The notes under the pieces are model-generated. The model made no database searches and was not told the origin of the DNA. It saw nothing but the letters and a program-made list of their open reading frames with translations. DNA of 64,000 bases from Chinchilla lanigera (taxonomy: Eukaryota > Chordata > Mammalia > Rodentia > Chinchillidae): assembly GCF_000276665.1 (NCBI RefSeq), contig NW_004955517.1, forward strand, positions 1,822,544-1,886,543, read 5' to 3'. The position numbers and the translations under genes are program-made. Shown piece after piece: positions 36,445 through 48,119 of this stretch. Numbering within the stretch: the stretch's first letter is position 1; each line of letters starts with the position of its first letter.

Positions 36445-37352
36445 NNNNNNNNNNNNNNNNNNNNNNNNNNNNNNNNNNNNNNNNNNNNNNNNNNNNNNNN
36501 NNNNNNNNNNNNNNNNNNNNNNNNNNNNNNNNNNNNNNNNNNNNNNNNNNNNNNNNNNNNNNNNNNNNNNNNNNNNNNNNNNNNNNNNNNNNNNNNNNNN
36601 NNNNNNNNNNNNNNNNNNNNNNNNNNNNNNNNNNNNNNNNNNNNNNNNNNNNNNNNNNNNNNNNNNNNNNNNNNNNNNNNNNNNNNNNNNNNNNNNNNNN
36701 NNNNNNNNNNNNNNNNNNNNNNNNNNNNNNNNNNNNNNNNNNNNNNNNNNNNNNNNNNNNNNNNNNNNNNNNNNNNNNNNNNNNNNNNNNNNNNNNNNNN
36801 NNNNNNNNNNNNNNNNNNNNNNNNNNNNNNNNNNNNNNNNNNNNNNNNNNNNNNNNNNNNNNNNNNNNNNNNNNNNNNNNNNNNNNNNNNNNNNNNNNNN
36901 NNNNNNNNNNNNNNNNNNNNNNNNNNNNNNNNNNNNNNNNNNNNNNNNNNNNNNNNNNNNNNNNNNNNNNNNNNNNNNNNNNNNNNNNNNNNNNNNNNNN
37001 NNNNNNNNNNNNNNNNNNNNNNNNNNNNNNNNNNNNNNNNNNNNNNNNNNNNNNNNNNNNNNNNNNNNNNNNNNNNNNNNNNNNNNNNNNNNNNNNNNNN
37101 NNNNNNNNNNNNNNNNNNNNNNNNNNNNNNNNNNNNNNNNNNNNNNNNNNNNNNNNNNNNNNNNNNNNNNNNNNNNNNNNNNNNNNNNNNNNNNNNNNNN
37201 NNNNNNNNNNNNNNNNNNNNNNNNNNNNNNNNNNNNNNNNNNNNNNNNNNNNNNNNNNNNNNNNNNNNNNNNNNNNNNNNNNNNNNNNNNNNNNNNNNNN
37301 NNNNNNNNNNNNNNNNNNNNNNNNNNNNNNNNNNNNNNNNNNNNNNNNNNNN
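36445..37352. other. Assembly gap
   Basis: 908 N, directly followed by the 16-bp minisatellite, so unresolved copies are likely. Confidence 0.99.
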
Positions 37353-37496
37353 GGGTACTGACCCAGGGGGGTACTGACCCAGCCGGGTACTGACCTAGGG
37401 GGGTACTGACCCAGCTGGGTACTGACCCAGGGGGGTACTGACCCAGCAGGGTACTGACCCAGGGGGGTACTGACCCAGGGGGGTACTGACCTACAG
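37353..37496. repeat. 16-bp minisatellite, nine copies visible
   Basis: Unit gggtactgacccaggg with variants at the last two or three positions. Long open frames reading through it and the gap (466 aa minus, 327 aa plus) are artefacts. 37497-37999 is GC-rich then AT-rich sequence with nothing recognised. Confidence 0.97.
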
Positions 37497-37999
37497 GGGA
37501 GCAGAGGGCCGCAGGCAGCCTGTGCCCAGGGAGCAGCACACGCGTGTGCACAGCTGAGTGTGATCCCAGGTGTGCAAGGAGGACCTGCGAGCCCAGAGGA
37601 AAGGGGCAAAGGGCGCCGCTGCAGATGCAGGTTTCACAGGTGTGAGGACGGGACCGACCCGGCAGGAGGGCCGAGGGAGCTCAGGACCGGGGGCGGGATG
37701 AGAGTGAGACTGACCTCACGGGAAAGGCCTCGCTGGGCGGGGCGAGGGTCACTCTGTGCCTCCTGCCCTTTAGCGCTGCCGCTCTGGCTACACAGCAGGG
37801 GACAGAGGAGCCTGGTGGTGCTCAGGTCGGGACTGCTGAGCTAATTACTTCTCTCTCCCTTCCCCTTCTCTCCCCCGGCCCCGTCGGTATATGTATACAT
37901 TCTTAGTTTCCTACATAAAGTAGCAACTTATTCATAGTGACAAATTTTATAACCTATACCAAAGAGGTATCAATTTTTAAAATGTTATTATTATTGTTT

Positions 38000-38183
38000 G
38001 GTGGTAGTGGGGGATGAACCCAGGGCCTTTGCATTGAGCTACTTCCCCAGCACATTTTTATTTTCCATTTTGAGACAGGGTTTTGCTAAGTGGCTGAGTT
38101 GCCCACCCAGAGCTCAAACTTGGAGTCTTCCTGCCTCAGCCTCCCAAGTGCTGGTATTAGAGGTGTGCACCGGTGCACCCGGC
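38000..38183 (-). repeat. B1-dID-like dimeric SINE
   Basis: gtgggggatgaacccagggc, ttgagacagggttttgctaa and cctgcctcagcctcccaagt in order, the reversed dimer. Confidence 0.9.
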
Positions 38184-39914
38184 TGTAGTTTTTGACGTGA
38201 AGAGAACAAAGAGCTTGTGTGGTGTGAGACACGCGGGGTGCAGCGACGCCCAGCCCACCCTGGACCCCACTTTCTTAGCTGGGGTGGTGGGCAGGAAGCC
38301 GGCCGATGACAGCGGGCAGCAGTGTGGGGAAGCCTGCTGGGGTCCTCAGACATCGCCCCTCTGTGCAGCCGCAGAGCCTTCACACACACTTCACAGGGAA
38401 TCGCAGGCTCAGTGACCAGCCGGACGCGGCGGGGGCCGGGGCGCTGGGAGGCGGGCTGCCTGGGGACGAGTGCTCGGGTGACCCTCAGGGGCATCCACCA
38501 CCCGCAGCAGGGCCGCCTGGCTGCTGCGCCGCGAGGCTGCCTGCCCTCGTCTCTGCCCTCCTCTGGCCTGCGCCTGTCCAGCGGTCGGCTCAGCGCCCGC
38601 CCGCCGCCTTCTTCCTCCCACCCCCACCCGAGAGCGTGGGCCAGTGCGGGGCAGTGCTGAGCGGGCGGACAGTGAGGACAGGGCCCTGCACTGACCAGGC
38701 TGTGTGACTGCCACCGGGATGCTCGGGCCAGGCGGACAGGGTCTTTGGAGGCAGCCTTGGCTCCGGGGCGGCAGCGGGGAGGAGCAGAGCTCCCTCAGTC
38801 ACCCAGCAAGTCCACGTTTTCACCGTGACCTCTCCTGTCCCTTAGCGGCCGTGTGGTCAATGCCGGCCAGCGCTGACTGGACACCCCGTGTCCGTGTGGC
38901 CAGCCTTCCGGAGCTTTCCGTGGGTACAAACTGCCGCTGCAGCATGGGTGCCGCGGGTTCGCCACCACCGCCGAGTCAGGTCCTGCTTTTGGTAACATCA
39001 CGTGCCTGGTGCAGAGGCCCATTTCACAGATGAGGAATCAGAGGCGTGGCGAGGCCGATGTCCCCACCAGCTGTGACCAGAGGGCCAGGATTCAAGTGCA
39101 GGCAGTCAGCCACACCTGGGCTCCTAACAGCTTCTGCGTTGTTCCACACAGCGGGGGGCCGGGGAGGGCAGCTGGGGTGACTCTCGTGTCCCCGTGTTTG
39201 TGCTTAAATAGCTGAATGGGGCTTGCAGCCCACTTGCTGCTGGTCCCGGTGCGTTCTGAGGACAGGACGTTGTCCTGGGCTTGCAGCCGGGCCGCAGCTG
39301 TGTGCAGCTCACCCCCACCCCAAGTCCACGCCTCCCGCACATCAGGGGAGTCCGGGAGTCCCTGGCAGGCCCTCCCGCAGAGCAGTGCGGGGTCGGGGTG
39401 GGGCCCGGCTCCGGAACGCGCCCGCTGAAGCGCTGGGGGCACTCAGCTCCGGTCCGCCTCATCCTCCGTCCCCTGCTCCCACCGTGAGCTCCGCAAGCCC
39501 AAACGCTGAGGCCCCGCCCGCTCCCCGAGTGACTCGGAAGGGGACTGTATTTGTGGACGAGCCTGAAGGAGGAGATTGAGGGAAAGCGAGGCCCTCGGTG
39601 GCCCTTCATCCAATCTGGCTGGTGTCCCTAAAACCAGGGCAGTCAGGACACAGGGCGCCGTGTGAGGACACAGGGCAGAAGGGTGTCTCCGAGCCCAGGC
39701 GCGAGGCCCCCGGAGAACTCTGCACTGTCGGCTGGTGCCTCGATGGTGGGCTCCAGAACTGTGAGAAATTAACCCTTTGTGGCTCACGCGGCTCAGTGTG
39801 CGACTATGTTAGGGCAGCCCGGGACCTCGGACACTCCGGCCAGGTGTGCGCTTCGGCTCCAGAGCCTTGCGGAGAACCCGAAAACAGGGTGACAGCTGAA
39901 ATTCTGACGGCTCA

Positions 39915-39930
39915 CCGCAAGGGGGCGCTA
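39915..39930 (+). promoter_or_regulatory. CTCF-like motif
   Basis: CCGCAAGGGGGCGCTA matches the CTCF core strongly in forward orientation. Confidence 0.55.
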
Positions 39931-40059
39931 CGGGAAGATCTCGCTTTTCCAGTTCGGCAAAGTAAGGGCAGAGCAGTCACACGCAGAAGGGTAGGACAGC
40001 GTGTGTGCAAGGCCACGCGGTCTCTGCGCAAGCATCAGTCAGGAAGTGTGGGCAGACCC

Positions 40060-40104
40060 GGCGGGACCCCAGGCGGGACCCCAGGCGGGACCCCAGGCGG
40101 GGCC
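40060..40104. repeat. 12-bp tandem repeat, nearly four copies
   Basis: Unit ggcgggacccca, the last copy partial and changed to ggcggggcca. Confidence 0.95.
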
Positions 40105-40299
40105 ACGGGCTCTGTCCTGCTCACATCACCCCTTCTTTCCCTGGTCTTGGGTACCCTGATGTTTTCATTAATGTGGTTTTATAAAGACACTGTCACATTT
40201 CAGGGGGTGAGTACGTGTACACACGCGTGCACTCGTGTGTCTGTGCGTGTGTGCGTGTGTAAGTCTCAGGCATCATATTTCATCCCTAAGTTCTTTAGT

Positions 40300-41465
40300 A
40301 TGAAAGTTTTAAGAACAAAGACTTTGTCATAATTAAAATTTATCATAGCAAAGAAAATCAATAATAATTTCCAAATATTGCTTACTATAAGGCTATACTC
40401 AAATATCTCTATTATCTCCAAAGCATTTATGGTTATTTTAGAAAAAAATGTTTATGTTAGATCCTTTATCAGTGTCTCTAACTTTTCTTTGATAATTCAA
40501 AATTTAAAGCCTTTTTCCTTGGATTAGTTTTCATAATTTATAGTGTTACCAGGAGTCTATCCTCCTAAGTATTAAAAACTGTTGCCTTGGGGTTGCTTGT
40601 TAAATCCTCTTAAATTATTTCAACTGCTCCTAAATCTGTAGCTATTTCTCCTTCCCCCTCCTAACCTTATCTGTTTTTCTTCACACTCTCTGTTTGATCT
40701 TTCTTGTCCATCTTTCCTTACTCGGGACCCTAAGTGAGTTACCCATTCCGGTGAGCCTTGCAGAAAGCAAGGCTGGGGTTTAGGTGTCTTCCTCACCACC
40801 CACTGATGCCATTTTATTTCTCTTGAGTTTTGTATGTATTTCATCGCTCTTCCTAGCTTCTTCGGGTTATTGTTCCCTTTAGAAATGATAACAGCAAGTC
40901 TTCTGCCTCCGTGGCTCCTTCTTCCTTGCAGCGGAGGATCTGGGGCTAAGCTCTGCGGCAGGCCGGGCCTCACCGGGGCTTGGTGCTGTGTGTGCTGCGA
41001 ATTCCTTTTATGGCTTCCTAGAGAACTGGTGAATTTTCTTTTGATTTCCTCTTTAATCCAAAGGTTACCAACTGCTGCTGTTTAGTTCTCAAATGGGTAA
41101 GAATTTTTCATCATTTTTAGATTGCTTAGATCTAATTTTATTGGATTATTAAAATTCTGGATTACAAAGCATTAATGCTTTTGAAGTTTAGCCTTAATTG
41201 TGAATTTATTTCAGTCAAGTGTATTGATTGTATTTTTCATTCCTCTGCGTTCTTGCTTTTTTTCTTTGCTGGTGTGCTGCCAAGGGGACATCTCTAGGAG
41301 TTTTTTATTATAGTAGTAATTTTATAAGATTCTTTTGGATTTCTGATAGTGTTTGATTTATGCATTTAGTTTTTGGAGTCTGGTGCTTAAACTCTATGCC
41401 TGTTACGCTGTTTTAATAAATGTCAGCTTTGTGCTTATAAAATGCCCTTCTGTGTCCTCAAGCTT
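40300..41465 (-). repeat. Old L1 fragment
   Basis: AT-rich text typical of antisense L1 ORF2 (gatttcctctttaatccaaa, gattgtatttttcattcctc, aaatgcccttctgtgtcc). Boundaries approximate, strongly diverged. Confidence 0.5.
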
Positions 41466-41643
41466 GTTTTTGGGGGTGAGGTCAGTGCTTGGAGCTGAAC
41501 CCAGAGCCTTTGCACTGAGCTGCACCCCCAGCCCTTATTTTAAGACAGGGTCTCACTCAGGTGCTAAACTGCCCGGGCTGGGCTTGAGTTTATGGTCTTC
41601 CTGCCTCAGGGATTACAGCACGGCCGTCGCACCCTGGCTGCTG
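41466..41643 (-). repeat. B1-dID-like dimeric SINE, truncated
   Basis: gctgaacccagagcctttgc, taagacagggtctcactcag and gtcttcctgcctcagggatt. Confidence 0.88.
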
Positions 41644-41689
41644 CCGGCTTCTTGAACTGTTTCTGTGTATTTTAGTTCCTGTCACCCCG

Positions 41690-42340
41690 AGGGCTGCTGA
41701 CCAGTTGTGGGGAGTCGGCTCCGGCCCTGAGGCCCCTTCCCTCCCCTCCGTCTCTTGGTGTCCTCGCGCTCGCCGCAGACCCGTGGCCCCGTCGGCCTGC
41801 CTCTGTTTCCGACCTCTCCCGCCACCTCTGCGGTCTCCAGTCTTTCCCTGGGTTCCTCTGCGTTGGTCGCGAGCCTCGATCGCCCCCTTGGCCGCGCGCG
41901 GCGGGCCGCGGTTTCTACTGCTCGTCTTCGCGCTTTGCCGGCCCGGGGATGGTGCTGTCTCGGCCGTCCCAGGATCGCAGGCGCTGTCCTTCTCCCGGCT
42001 GTGATCTCGCTTTTGCCATCAGTGTGCAGACAGGGGTGACTTTGGCACTGCGCGTCTGTGCATTCTGGGGGACGTCCCCACGCGCAGCTCCTGGAGCCGG
42101 CACCGTGCCGTCGTGGGAGTCTCAGTGGTAGCGGGTCACACCGTGGGTCACACCTCACGCTCCTACGGTGCTTCCGGGGCCCTGGGGGCTGGGCTCTCCA
42201 CCAGCGCCCCGTGCAGGTGACGAGGAGTCCTCGCCCTGTTCCAGGAGGCGCTTTCTGGGGTCCCGGCCCCAGTTGTCCCTGTGCCCGGCTAGCTGGGTTT
42301 CTCCGAGCAACGCCTGCTCGAGTTTCCTGGGGATGCGAGC
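41690..42340. other. CpG-rich tract without a recognised gene
   Basis: Abrupt CpG-dense block after AT-rich L1 sequence (cgccccc..ggccgcgcgcggcgggccgcgg at about 41882-41911). No exon, splice-bounded frame or known first exon recognised. The 234-aa minus frame at 41682-42386 is not recognised. Confidence 0.5.
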
Positions 42341-42889
42341 TCTTCAAACTTAGAGATCTCTGGGTGATAAGAGACCCGCTGTACAAACTGCAGCATCATT
42401 TTGAACAGATGAGGTGCTAAATTTTCTTTAATAATGTGGAAATCAGTGTCTCTATTTTTTTTTTAAATGAGAGGATTGCTAAAAATCTTAGACAAAGCTC
42501 CGGCTTGTCCGCTGTCTGGGAAATCTGTGGCTTGCCTCTGAAAGGGGCAGGGTGAGACCGCACAGCGCGTGTGACAGGTGGAGCTGACGACCATCTGATT
42601 AAAAGCAAGGTCCTTGAAATAAACCCGTCTAGCTCCTTGTGAGCACTTTCAGAAGGTCTGCACTCGGTGAGGAAAGAAAAAGGGTGTTCCCATAAACTAG
42701 GAGTAGGAAGGCAATAAAACCCCCCCGGGAATTTTTATGCTAGTATTTCACTGACTGGAAAAAGGAAGCAGGAAGCCCTGCAAGATTCAAGAAATAGTAG
42801 TCAACAGTATTGAGAAACCATTACTTTTCCTGACTCATTAAAAAAAAAAGGAAAGGGGTAATTTGTGCAGCTGGGATAGATGCCAGTAT
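42341..42889. other. Unassigned intergenic sequence
   Basis: AT-rich, no recognised gene or repeat. Confidence 0.4.
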
Positions 42890-43130
42890 ACTGTTTAAAA
42901 CTTATTTATTATAATGCAATATACATAACAAATTTTTTCTTTGATTTTGCTTTTTCTTGGAGATGGGCGCTATCCTCCTGCCTCAGCCTCCTGAGAGCTG
43001 GGAGTGTGGGTGTGTACCACCACATCGGTTCACTGTTTTTTAAGTGTGCAATTCAGTGGCATTAATCGCATTCCCCGTTTTGTGCACCCGTGAACACTGT
43101 GCGTTTCTAAAACATTTCACCAATTCCCCT
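42890..43130 (-). repeat. Old L1 fragment with B1-type SINE insert
   Basis: Antisense L1-like text before (attataatgcaatatacata) and after (agtgtgcaattcagtggcat, gtgcacccgtgaacactgt) a reversed 7SL-derived scrap at 42939-43028 (atcctcctgcctcagcctcc). Confidence 0.65.
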
Positions 43131-44124
43131 CGGGAGCTCTGCACCCACAAACACCCCCTCCGGGAACACCCGCTCCACTTCATGAACTCACCTGGCAGCG
43201 CTGCCACGAACCAGCACGCAGCGACCTCGACTGCAGCCCGGGGAGCAGGCCGCGGGCCGCTGGCCGCTCAGTGCTGAGTTCCGACAGGGCGGCACCCGCG
43301 TTCCACAGTGGGGAGCTCAGCGCGGGGTGCCCTGTGTGACAGGCCCAGCTCTGGGGGCCGCTGAGAGCCCGTTGAAAGGCCCAGGCTGCAGCCAGGGCCT
43401 CGAGCTGCTGCTGAGATGGAAGTGGCGATTGGGGAGTCACTTCACGGCCCGCGGAGGAGGCATCCTCCACGACCAGGCAAAACCAGCTGGGGAGCCACGG
43501 GGAAAGACAGACGTTTGCGGCCTAGGTGTAACCCGGTGACCCAGTCTTCACTGCACGTTTTAAACTGGGCGTCCGCAAGAACGTCTGCAAGAGGCGTTGA
43601 AGTTAGGGGCAGAGAGCAGCAGCAGCAATGAGAGGTGAGAGCGCGGCCTCTCCGCCCGCGCGTCCCCGGGCCCCGCAGAGGGGCGCACAGCCCGTCCCGC
43701 AGCCTGCCCAGCTGGCCCAGCCCTCCCGCCTGTGCAGGGGGCCGGCCGCCCCTGCCGAGGCGCAGGCCCGCGGCGGACAGCTGCCTGGGCGAGGGCTCCC
43801 TCGGGTCAGAGTTGTGCAGGTTTCAGTCCAGGGGCACGTGGCCGGGCTGGGGAGCAGAACAGGGCAGCGGGCAGGGGCCAGAGCAAGGCAGAGGCAGGGG
43901 CGAGGGAGACGCACCCTTCCTGGCCGGCCCGGGCGGCTTCCTCCCCGCGGTGCCGCGGCAGACCGGAAACGTGCCGGGCTTGGTGACAGGAAGCCACCTG
44001 CGTGTGGCCTGAGCCATGTAAGAGTCCAGCGCCTTGATCACGATGATTAGGCTAACAGAAAAACAAAGCCAACATTTCCCTGTAAACATGACGGTTTAGT
44101 TTACCAAGGAAATCAGACATAAAG
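43131..44124. other. GC/CpG-rich intergenic tract
   Basis: CpG-dense at 43640-43980. Overlapping frames up to 140 aa on both strands have no recognisable domain. Confidence 0.45.
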
Positions 44125-44136
44125 AAGTCGTGAGGT

Positions 44137-44260
44137 ACACTCGGGAGGCTGAAGCAGGAGGATTGCTGCGAGTTCAAGATCAGCCTGGGCCATAAGGTGA
44201 GTTCAAGGCCAGCCTGAACTGCATAGCGCGACCCTGTCTCAAAAAGAGACAAAAAAAAAA
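44137..44260 (+). repeat. B1-like SINE with 12-bp target-site duplication
   Basis: Body acactcgggaggctgaagca through an A tail, with the internal repeat gagttcaagatcagcctggg / gagttcaaggccagcctgaa. Flanked by identical aagtcgtgaggt at 44125-44136 and 44261-44272. The typical 5' end is missing. Confidence 0.93.
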
Positions 44261-44539
44261 AAGTCGTGAGGTCTTCGAGGCAGCCACGGTCCAGTGTCTG
44301 TTCTGGGGGTTGAGGCGGTTAGGAGCACTGGCCTCTCAGGCCGGCACTGGATTCTTAGGCACTGCTTTAAAACACCTCACGAGTCGCACCTCACCCGCTC
44401 TCGGAAATCTGTCGTGGAGTTTTTCTGAGGATGTTTTAGGTTTGCCTGTGCGGTGGGCTGGGGCCCCGTCTGTCTGCTATGGTGAGGAGGGGGGCCCGGC
44501 GGGGGCAGAGCAGGGCCTGGCCGGGGTTGGAAGTGTCCG

Positions 44540-44650
44540 TCCCCCTGCGGGTCTGCAGCGAGGGTCCAGCTAGGGTCCCCCCCCCGGGTCTGCAGCCAGG
44601 GTACCCCCGGATCTGCAGCGAGGTCCCCCTCAGGGTCTGCAGTTAGGGTG
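44540..44650. repeat. Imperfect about 30-bp tandem repeat
   Basis: Four diverged copies built on gggtctgcag(c/t)(g/c)agggt plus a C-rich spacer. Confidence 0.8.
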
Positions 44651-44830
44651 CGGATCGTTTTCAGCATTTGTAACAGAACAGCAGAGGGGGTGAAGGACTA
44701 CTCAGTTTTTCCCTGCGGGTTTTCTCCTACCGTCTCCCTGCGACCCTCCGGGAGGGCCCTGGTTCGCGGTGCCCGACGCCCCCACCCCACCCCCGAGCCC
44801 CGGGTCGCCCCTCCGCGCTCTCCGGACACC

Positions 44831-44845
44831 GCCGCCCTCTGCTGG
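44831..44845 (-). promoter_or_regulatory. CTCF-like motif
   Basis: The reverse strand reads CCAGCAGAGGGCGGC, a full match to the CTCF core. It lies within CpG-rich sequence (44700-45020) with no recognised gene. Confidence 0.6.
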
Positions 44846-45020
44846 GACCTTTCGGTACTGCAGCCGCTCCGCGGGGCCTGGGGGCCGCCTTAGGGACCCC
44901 GCTGTGACCCCGACCCTGGGGCCCACCCCGCAGCAGCCCGGCCAGCCAGCAGGAAAAACCCGAACGAGGCCGCCGCAGCGCGGAGGTGCGCAGCGAGCAG
45001 CCAGCGCCGTGATGTCTCCC

Positions 45021-45659
45021 TCCAGGGGGTAGCACTTGTGTGTGTTCACTGTTGGATTTTTTTCCTAAATTTCACATCGCCGTCTCACTTTTCCTTCTTT
45101 CATGAAAAACTAAACCAAAATTTCATAACAAAATAATAAGAATTAACAACAGTCAATACAGTGTGTGTCATTATCTTCAAAGTAGTTGCTCAGAGATGAA
45201 AAGATTTTCTCCTACGAAGAAGAAACAAACACAATAGCACAAAATTTCCTTTCAATGAACTACCGAAACTAGTAGTGTAAATGAAATGAATCAGTGTGGA
45301 CAGGGAGTCATCTGAACTCCTCCCAGCTTCCTGTTTATCTATCTCCTCCCTCCCTCTCTCTCTCCGCTCTTTCTCCCCCTCCCCCTCCACCCCTTCCCTA
45401 AAAGAAACCAGGAGCTATTTAAGCTTTCCTGTCTGACTTATGTCACTTGGGCTTTGCGGAATATTTTGGTAGCTGATACAGTGCTGCTTCATGGTGTCCA
45501 AGATTGTTTCTTTAGCTTTCTAGCAAGAAGCTGAAGGTACCTGCTACCTACCCTAGCAGAGCAGTAGCCCTGAGACTGTGATGTTCTCAGCTGGGACTCT
45601 GGCTAACGATTCCAGAAACCAGAGACTCACTTTTCTTTTCTTTTCTTTCCCATCCCTTC
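45021..45659. other. Unassigned intergenic sequence
   Basis: AT-rich, with a pyrimidine-rich (CT/CCT) stretch at 45340-45400. Confidence 0.4.
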
Positions 45660-45745
45660 CCTTGCGTCATGCTAGGGATGAACCCTAGGACCCCACACAT
45701 GGAGTAAGCAAGTGCTCTATCGCTGAGCTACAGCCCCAGCCCTGA
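45660..45745 (-). repeat. ID/B1-dID-type SINE fragment
   Basis: gctagggatgaaccctagga ... gcaagtgctctatcgctgag ctacagccccagccc on the plus strand is the reversed ID-like sequence. Confidence 0.8.
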
Positions 45746-45829
45746 ATTTATGCCTTGCATGGTGCCTCTGCCCTTAGCCTCCTTTACCATTTTAGCTGTT
45801 AAAGAGTAGCCTTAGACTTCTGGAAATGG

Positions 45830-46125
45830 CTCCACATCATCTTATAAACATTTTCTTTCTTCTTTTTCACAGCTGCATAATGTTCCACTATGTATCAGGT
45901 ACCATATTTTATTCAGCCACTTTCCTGTATTTGAGCATTTATGTTGTTTCAAGTATTTTACAATGTCAAACACGGCTGCAATGAATAGCCTCATGTGTGT
46001 TTATTTTTGCATTGCTGGAGGTGCATCTGCAGAATGAGCCGCTAGGAATTGGGTTGCAGGGTCAAAGGGCTAAGACCTGGTTGGTTTTGTTAAACTTTAC
46101 CAAATTGTTTTCCCCAGGACCAGAA
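45830..46125 (-). repeat. Old L1 fragment
   Basis: cataatgttccactatgtat, acggctgcaatgaatagcct, aattgggttgcagggtcaaa and aaattgttttcccc are antisense L1 3' text. Confidence 0.75.
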
Positions 46126-46799
46126 ACTCACTCTGAGGCTTAACTAGTATTTATTGTGAGGATAGCAGGAACGTGCATTCAGAGGAAGAGAGATCGGAAT
46201 GTCAGCCCTGTGGTCAGCACTCAGTCACAGTACCGGGAAATGTGACGAGCAGAGGAGGGGCGGGGCAGGGGCGGGGAGAGGCTTGCGAGAGCGGCAAGGA
46301 GAGCTGCGGGGGAAGGGGGAGAGTGGGGGGACCCGGGAGTAGGCGAAGAGTCGGCCCCCTGCGGCCGAGGGTTCACTGCAGGGTCCCGCAAGGCTGGCCC
46401 TTCAGGTCCGCTCCTGGAACTGGGCCTCTGGCCCCGCAGTCTCCTGCCTCAGCCTCCCCTTGTCCTGCGGGTCAGGCGCAGGTCGGTCCTGCTGTCCTGG
46501 TGCGGCCGCCCAGGTGGGAGTCTGCGGGTGTGCGCGTCCCGGATCCCCTCCCCGCCTCGCCTGTCCCCCGCCCCGTGTAGAACAGGCTCCCGCGGGAGGC
46601 TGATGCCACCCAAGCCACGGCCCAGCCCTCGTCCCCCAACGACGCCAGCTCCTCGGAACCCCCCGGCTCTGATCCCTGCATGCCCTGTCCCTGTCCATGG
46701 TCCGCCCAGGATGGGCGCTGTGTGCGCCCGGAGCCCCCCAAGACGCCCGATCCCCACTCCTCCCGCCCCCCACCCTGAGTGAAGGCCGATGCCGCGGGC
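46126..46799. other. GC-rich intergenic sequence
   Basis: Opposed frames (135 and 140 aa) overlap; no similarity recognised. Confidence 0.4.
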
Positions 46800-46814
46800 G
46801 ATTTTCTGTTCTTT

Positions 46815-46917
46815 TGTTTGTTTGTTTTTGTTTTTTTTCTAGTACAGGGGATCGACCTCACAACCTTGCACTTGCTGGGCAGGAGCTGTGCCACTGAGCT
46901 AAATCCCCAGCCCCTTG
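46815..46917 (-). repeat. ID-type SINE with target-site duplication
   Basis: T-rich tail, then tagtacaggggatcgacctc and gagctaaatccccagcccct. Imperfect duplication of about 15 bp: gattttctgttcttt (46800-46814) and gatgttctgttcttt (46918-46932). Confidence 0.9.
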
Positions 46918-46932
46918 ATGTTCTGTTCTTTG

Positions 46933-48040
46933 GCGAGGCGTCCTCCGTGCGGCGAGGAGCCGCTTTGATCAGCCAGGAGCCAAGTCACAGCAGCAGTTCA
47001 GCGTCCCATTGATTTCTCAGCAATTAACAGTCATGATGCTACAAAGCAGGAAAAAGACAGGGCGACCGGAAACTGGCCTCGTCTGTGCTGGGAGGCTGGC
47101 GGTGGACGCGCTCGGCCTCTGGTCCTCTGTACCTGGGACAGTGACAAGTCACAGGACGTCCCCGAAGTTAGGTCCTGTGGCTGCAGCCCTCGTGTGAATC
47201 CGTATTAGGACGTACACCTGTGAAGGAGGAACATCGCGACGAGTGACGAAGTCACGGTCATGAAAATACGGGGGTTGCTCGTGAATCGAGGAGGAAAGGC
47301 CCTATGGACAAAGGGTATTTTATACAGCAGGAACTATAGGCATTAAGTGCAAACGTGGAAAAATTCGACCTCGCTAGTAATGAAAGAAATCCTCCAGCCG
47401 CGCAGGCGCCCAGAACGGCAGGCAGCAGGCGCTGGGAAGCGGCGCGGTGGTGGGCGCCGGCCCTTGGCCTTGCCGCCGCCGTACGGTCAAGCACCGCCAG
47501 GCCACAGAAAAGCACCGACACGTCAGGCCGCCCGGAGATGTGCGTGAACCACCCCAACGTGGAGAAACCCCTGGGAAAACATGCCGCACGGTGGGGCACT
47601 CTTGGCCCTGCCCTTGAGAGCCGGAGAGGTCCGGATCAGCGAAGGAGCAGCTGCTGAACAAGGACTCGGAGAACGCGAGGGTACCCACGCCCGACGACTC
47701 AGAGGTCGAGCTGACTGGGGACGCGAGAGCCAACCGGGAGCTGGAAACCAGGAGGACCCTGCACAACACCTGGGGAGACCCCCTGGAGGCCATTCCTCCC
47801 CTAACTGTTCAGGCTGCAGTGGAAGAGCGCATGGAGCTCTGGAGAGGTCTGCACCCAGACTTCATGGATTGCACAGTTGCCCAATATTCAGATTCTGTAG
47901 AACTGCCTTCATGGAGAAGGTACGTGTCTAGGTTACCTGCCTGGGACACTTTGCACCTGATGGTGCTGAGACTGACTAGTGGGCCGAGGACTTCATCCAC
48001 ATGCTCCTGCCTCCTGTGTTGATGGTTGGGGAGAGGACAC
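46933..48040. other. Unassigned intergenic sequence
   Basis: GC-rich at 47390-47560. The part after about 47800 may be the degraded upstream end of the retroviral fragment that follows, but no gag motif is certain there. Confidence 0.35.
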
Positions 48041-48119
48041 TAAGTGGTTGTGGGATCCCAATGTGCTGGGAGGCTAGAAGGAACACCCCTCTGCTTTCTT
48101 AGACAAGAGGCATTGATAA

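Larger units (their letters stand above)
38184..40140. other. GC-rich intergenic tract
   Basis: Holds an antisense MIR fragment (39018-39122: cccatttcacagatgaggaa ... ccaggattcaagtgcaggca), a CTCF-like motif (39915-39930) and a 12-bp tandem repeat (40060-40104). A 244-aa frame at 39598-40332 has no recognisable domain. Confidence 0.5.

Noticed and set aside
37353..37496. CRISPR-like array
   Set aside because: Direct 16-bp repeats without unique spacers in mammalian DNA; it is a minisatellite.
36209..37609. 466-aa and 404-aa minus-strand open frames
   Set aside because: Most of each frame is N, and the rest is the 16-bp minisatellite translated in repeats. No start context, splice signal or protein similarity.
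39598..40332. 244-aa plus-strand open frame
   Set aside because: It runs through a 12-bp tandem repeat and low-complexity GT sequence and resembles no protein.
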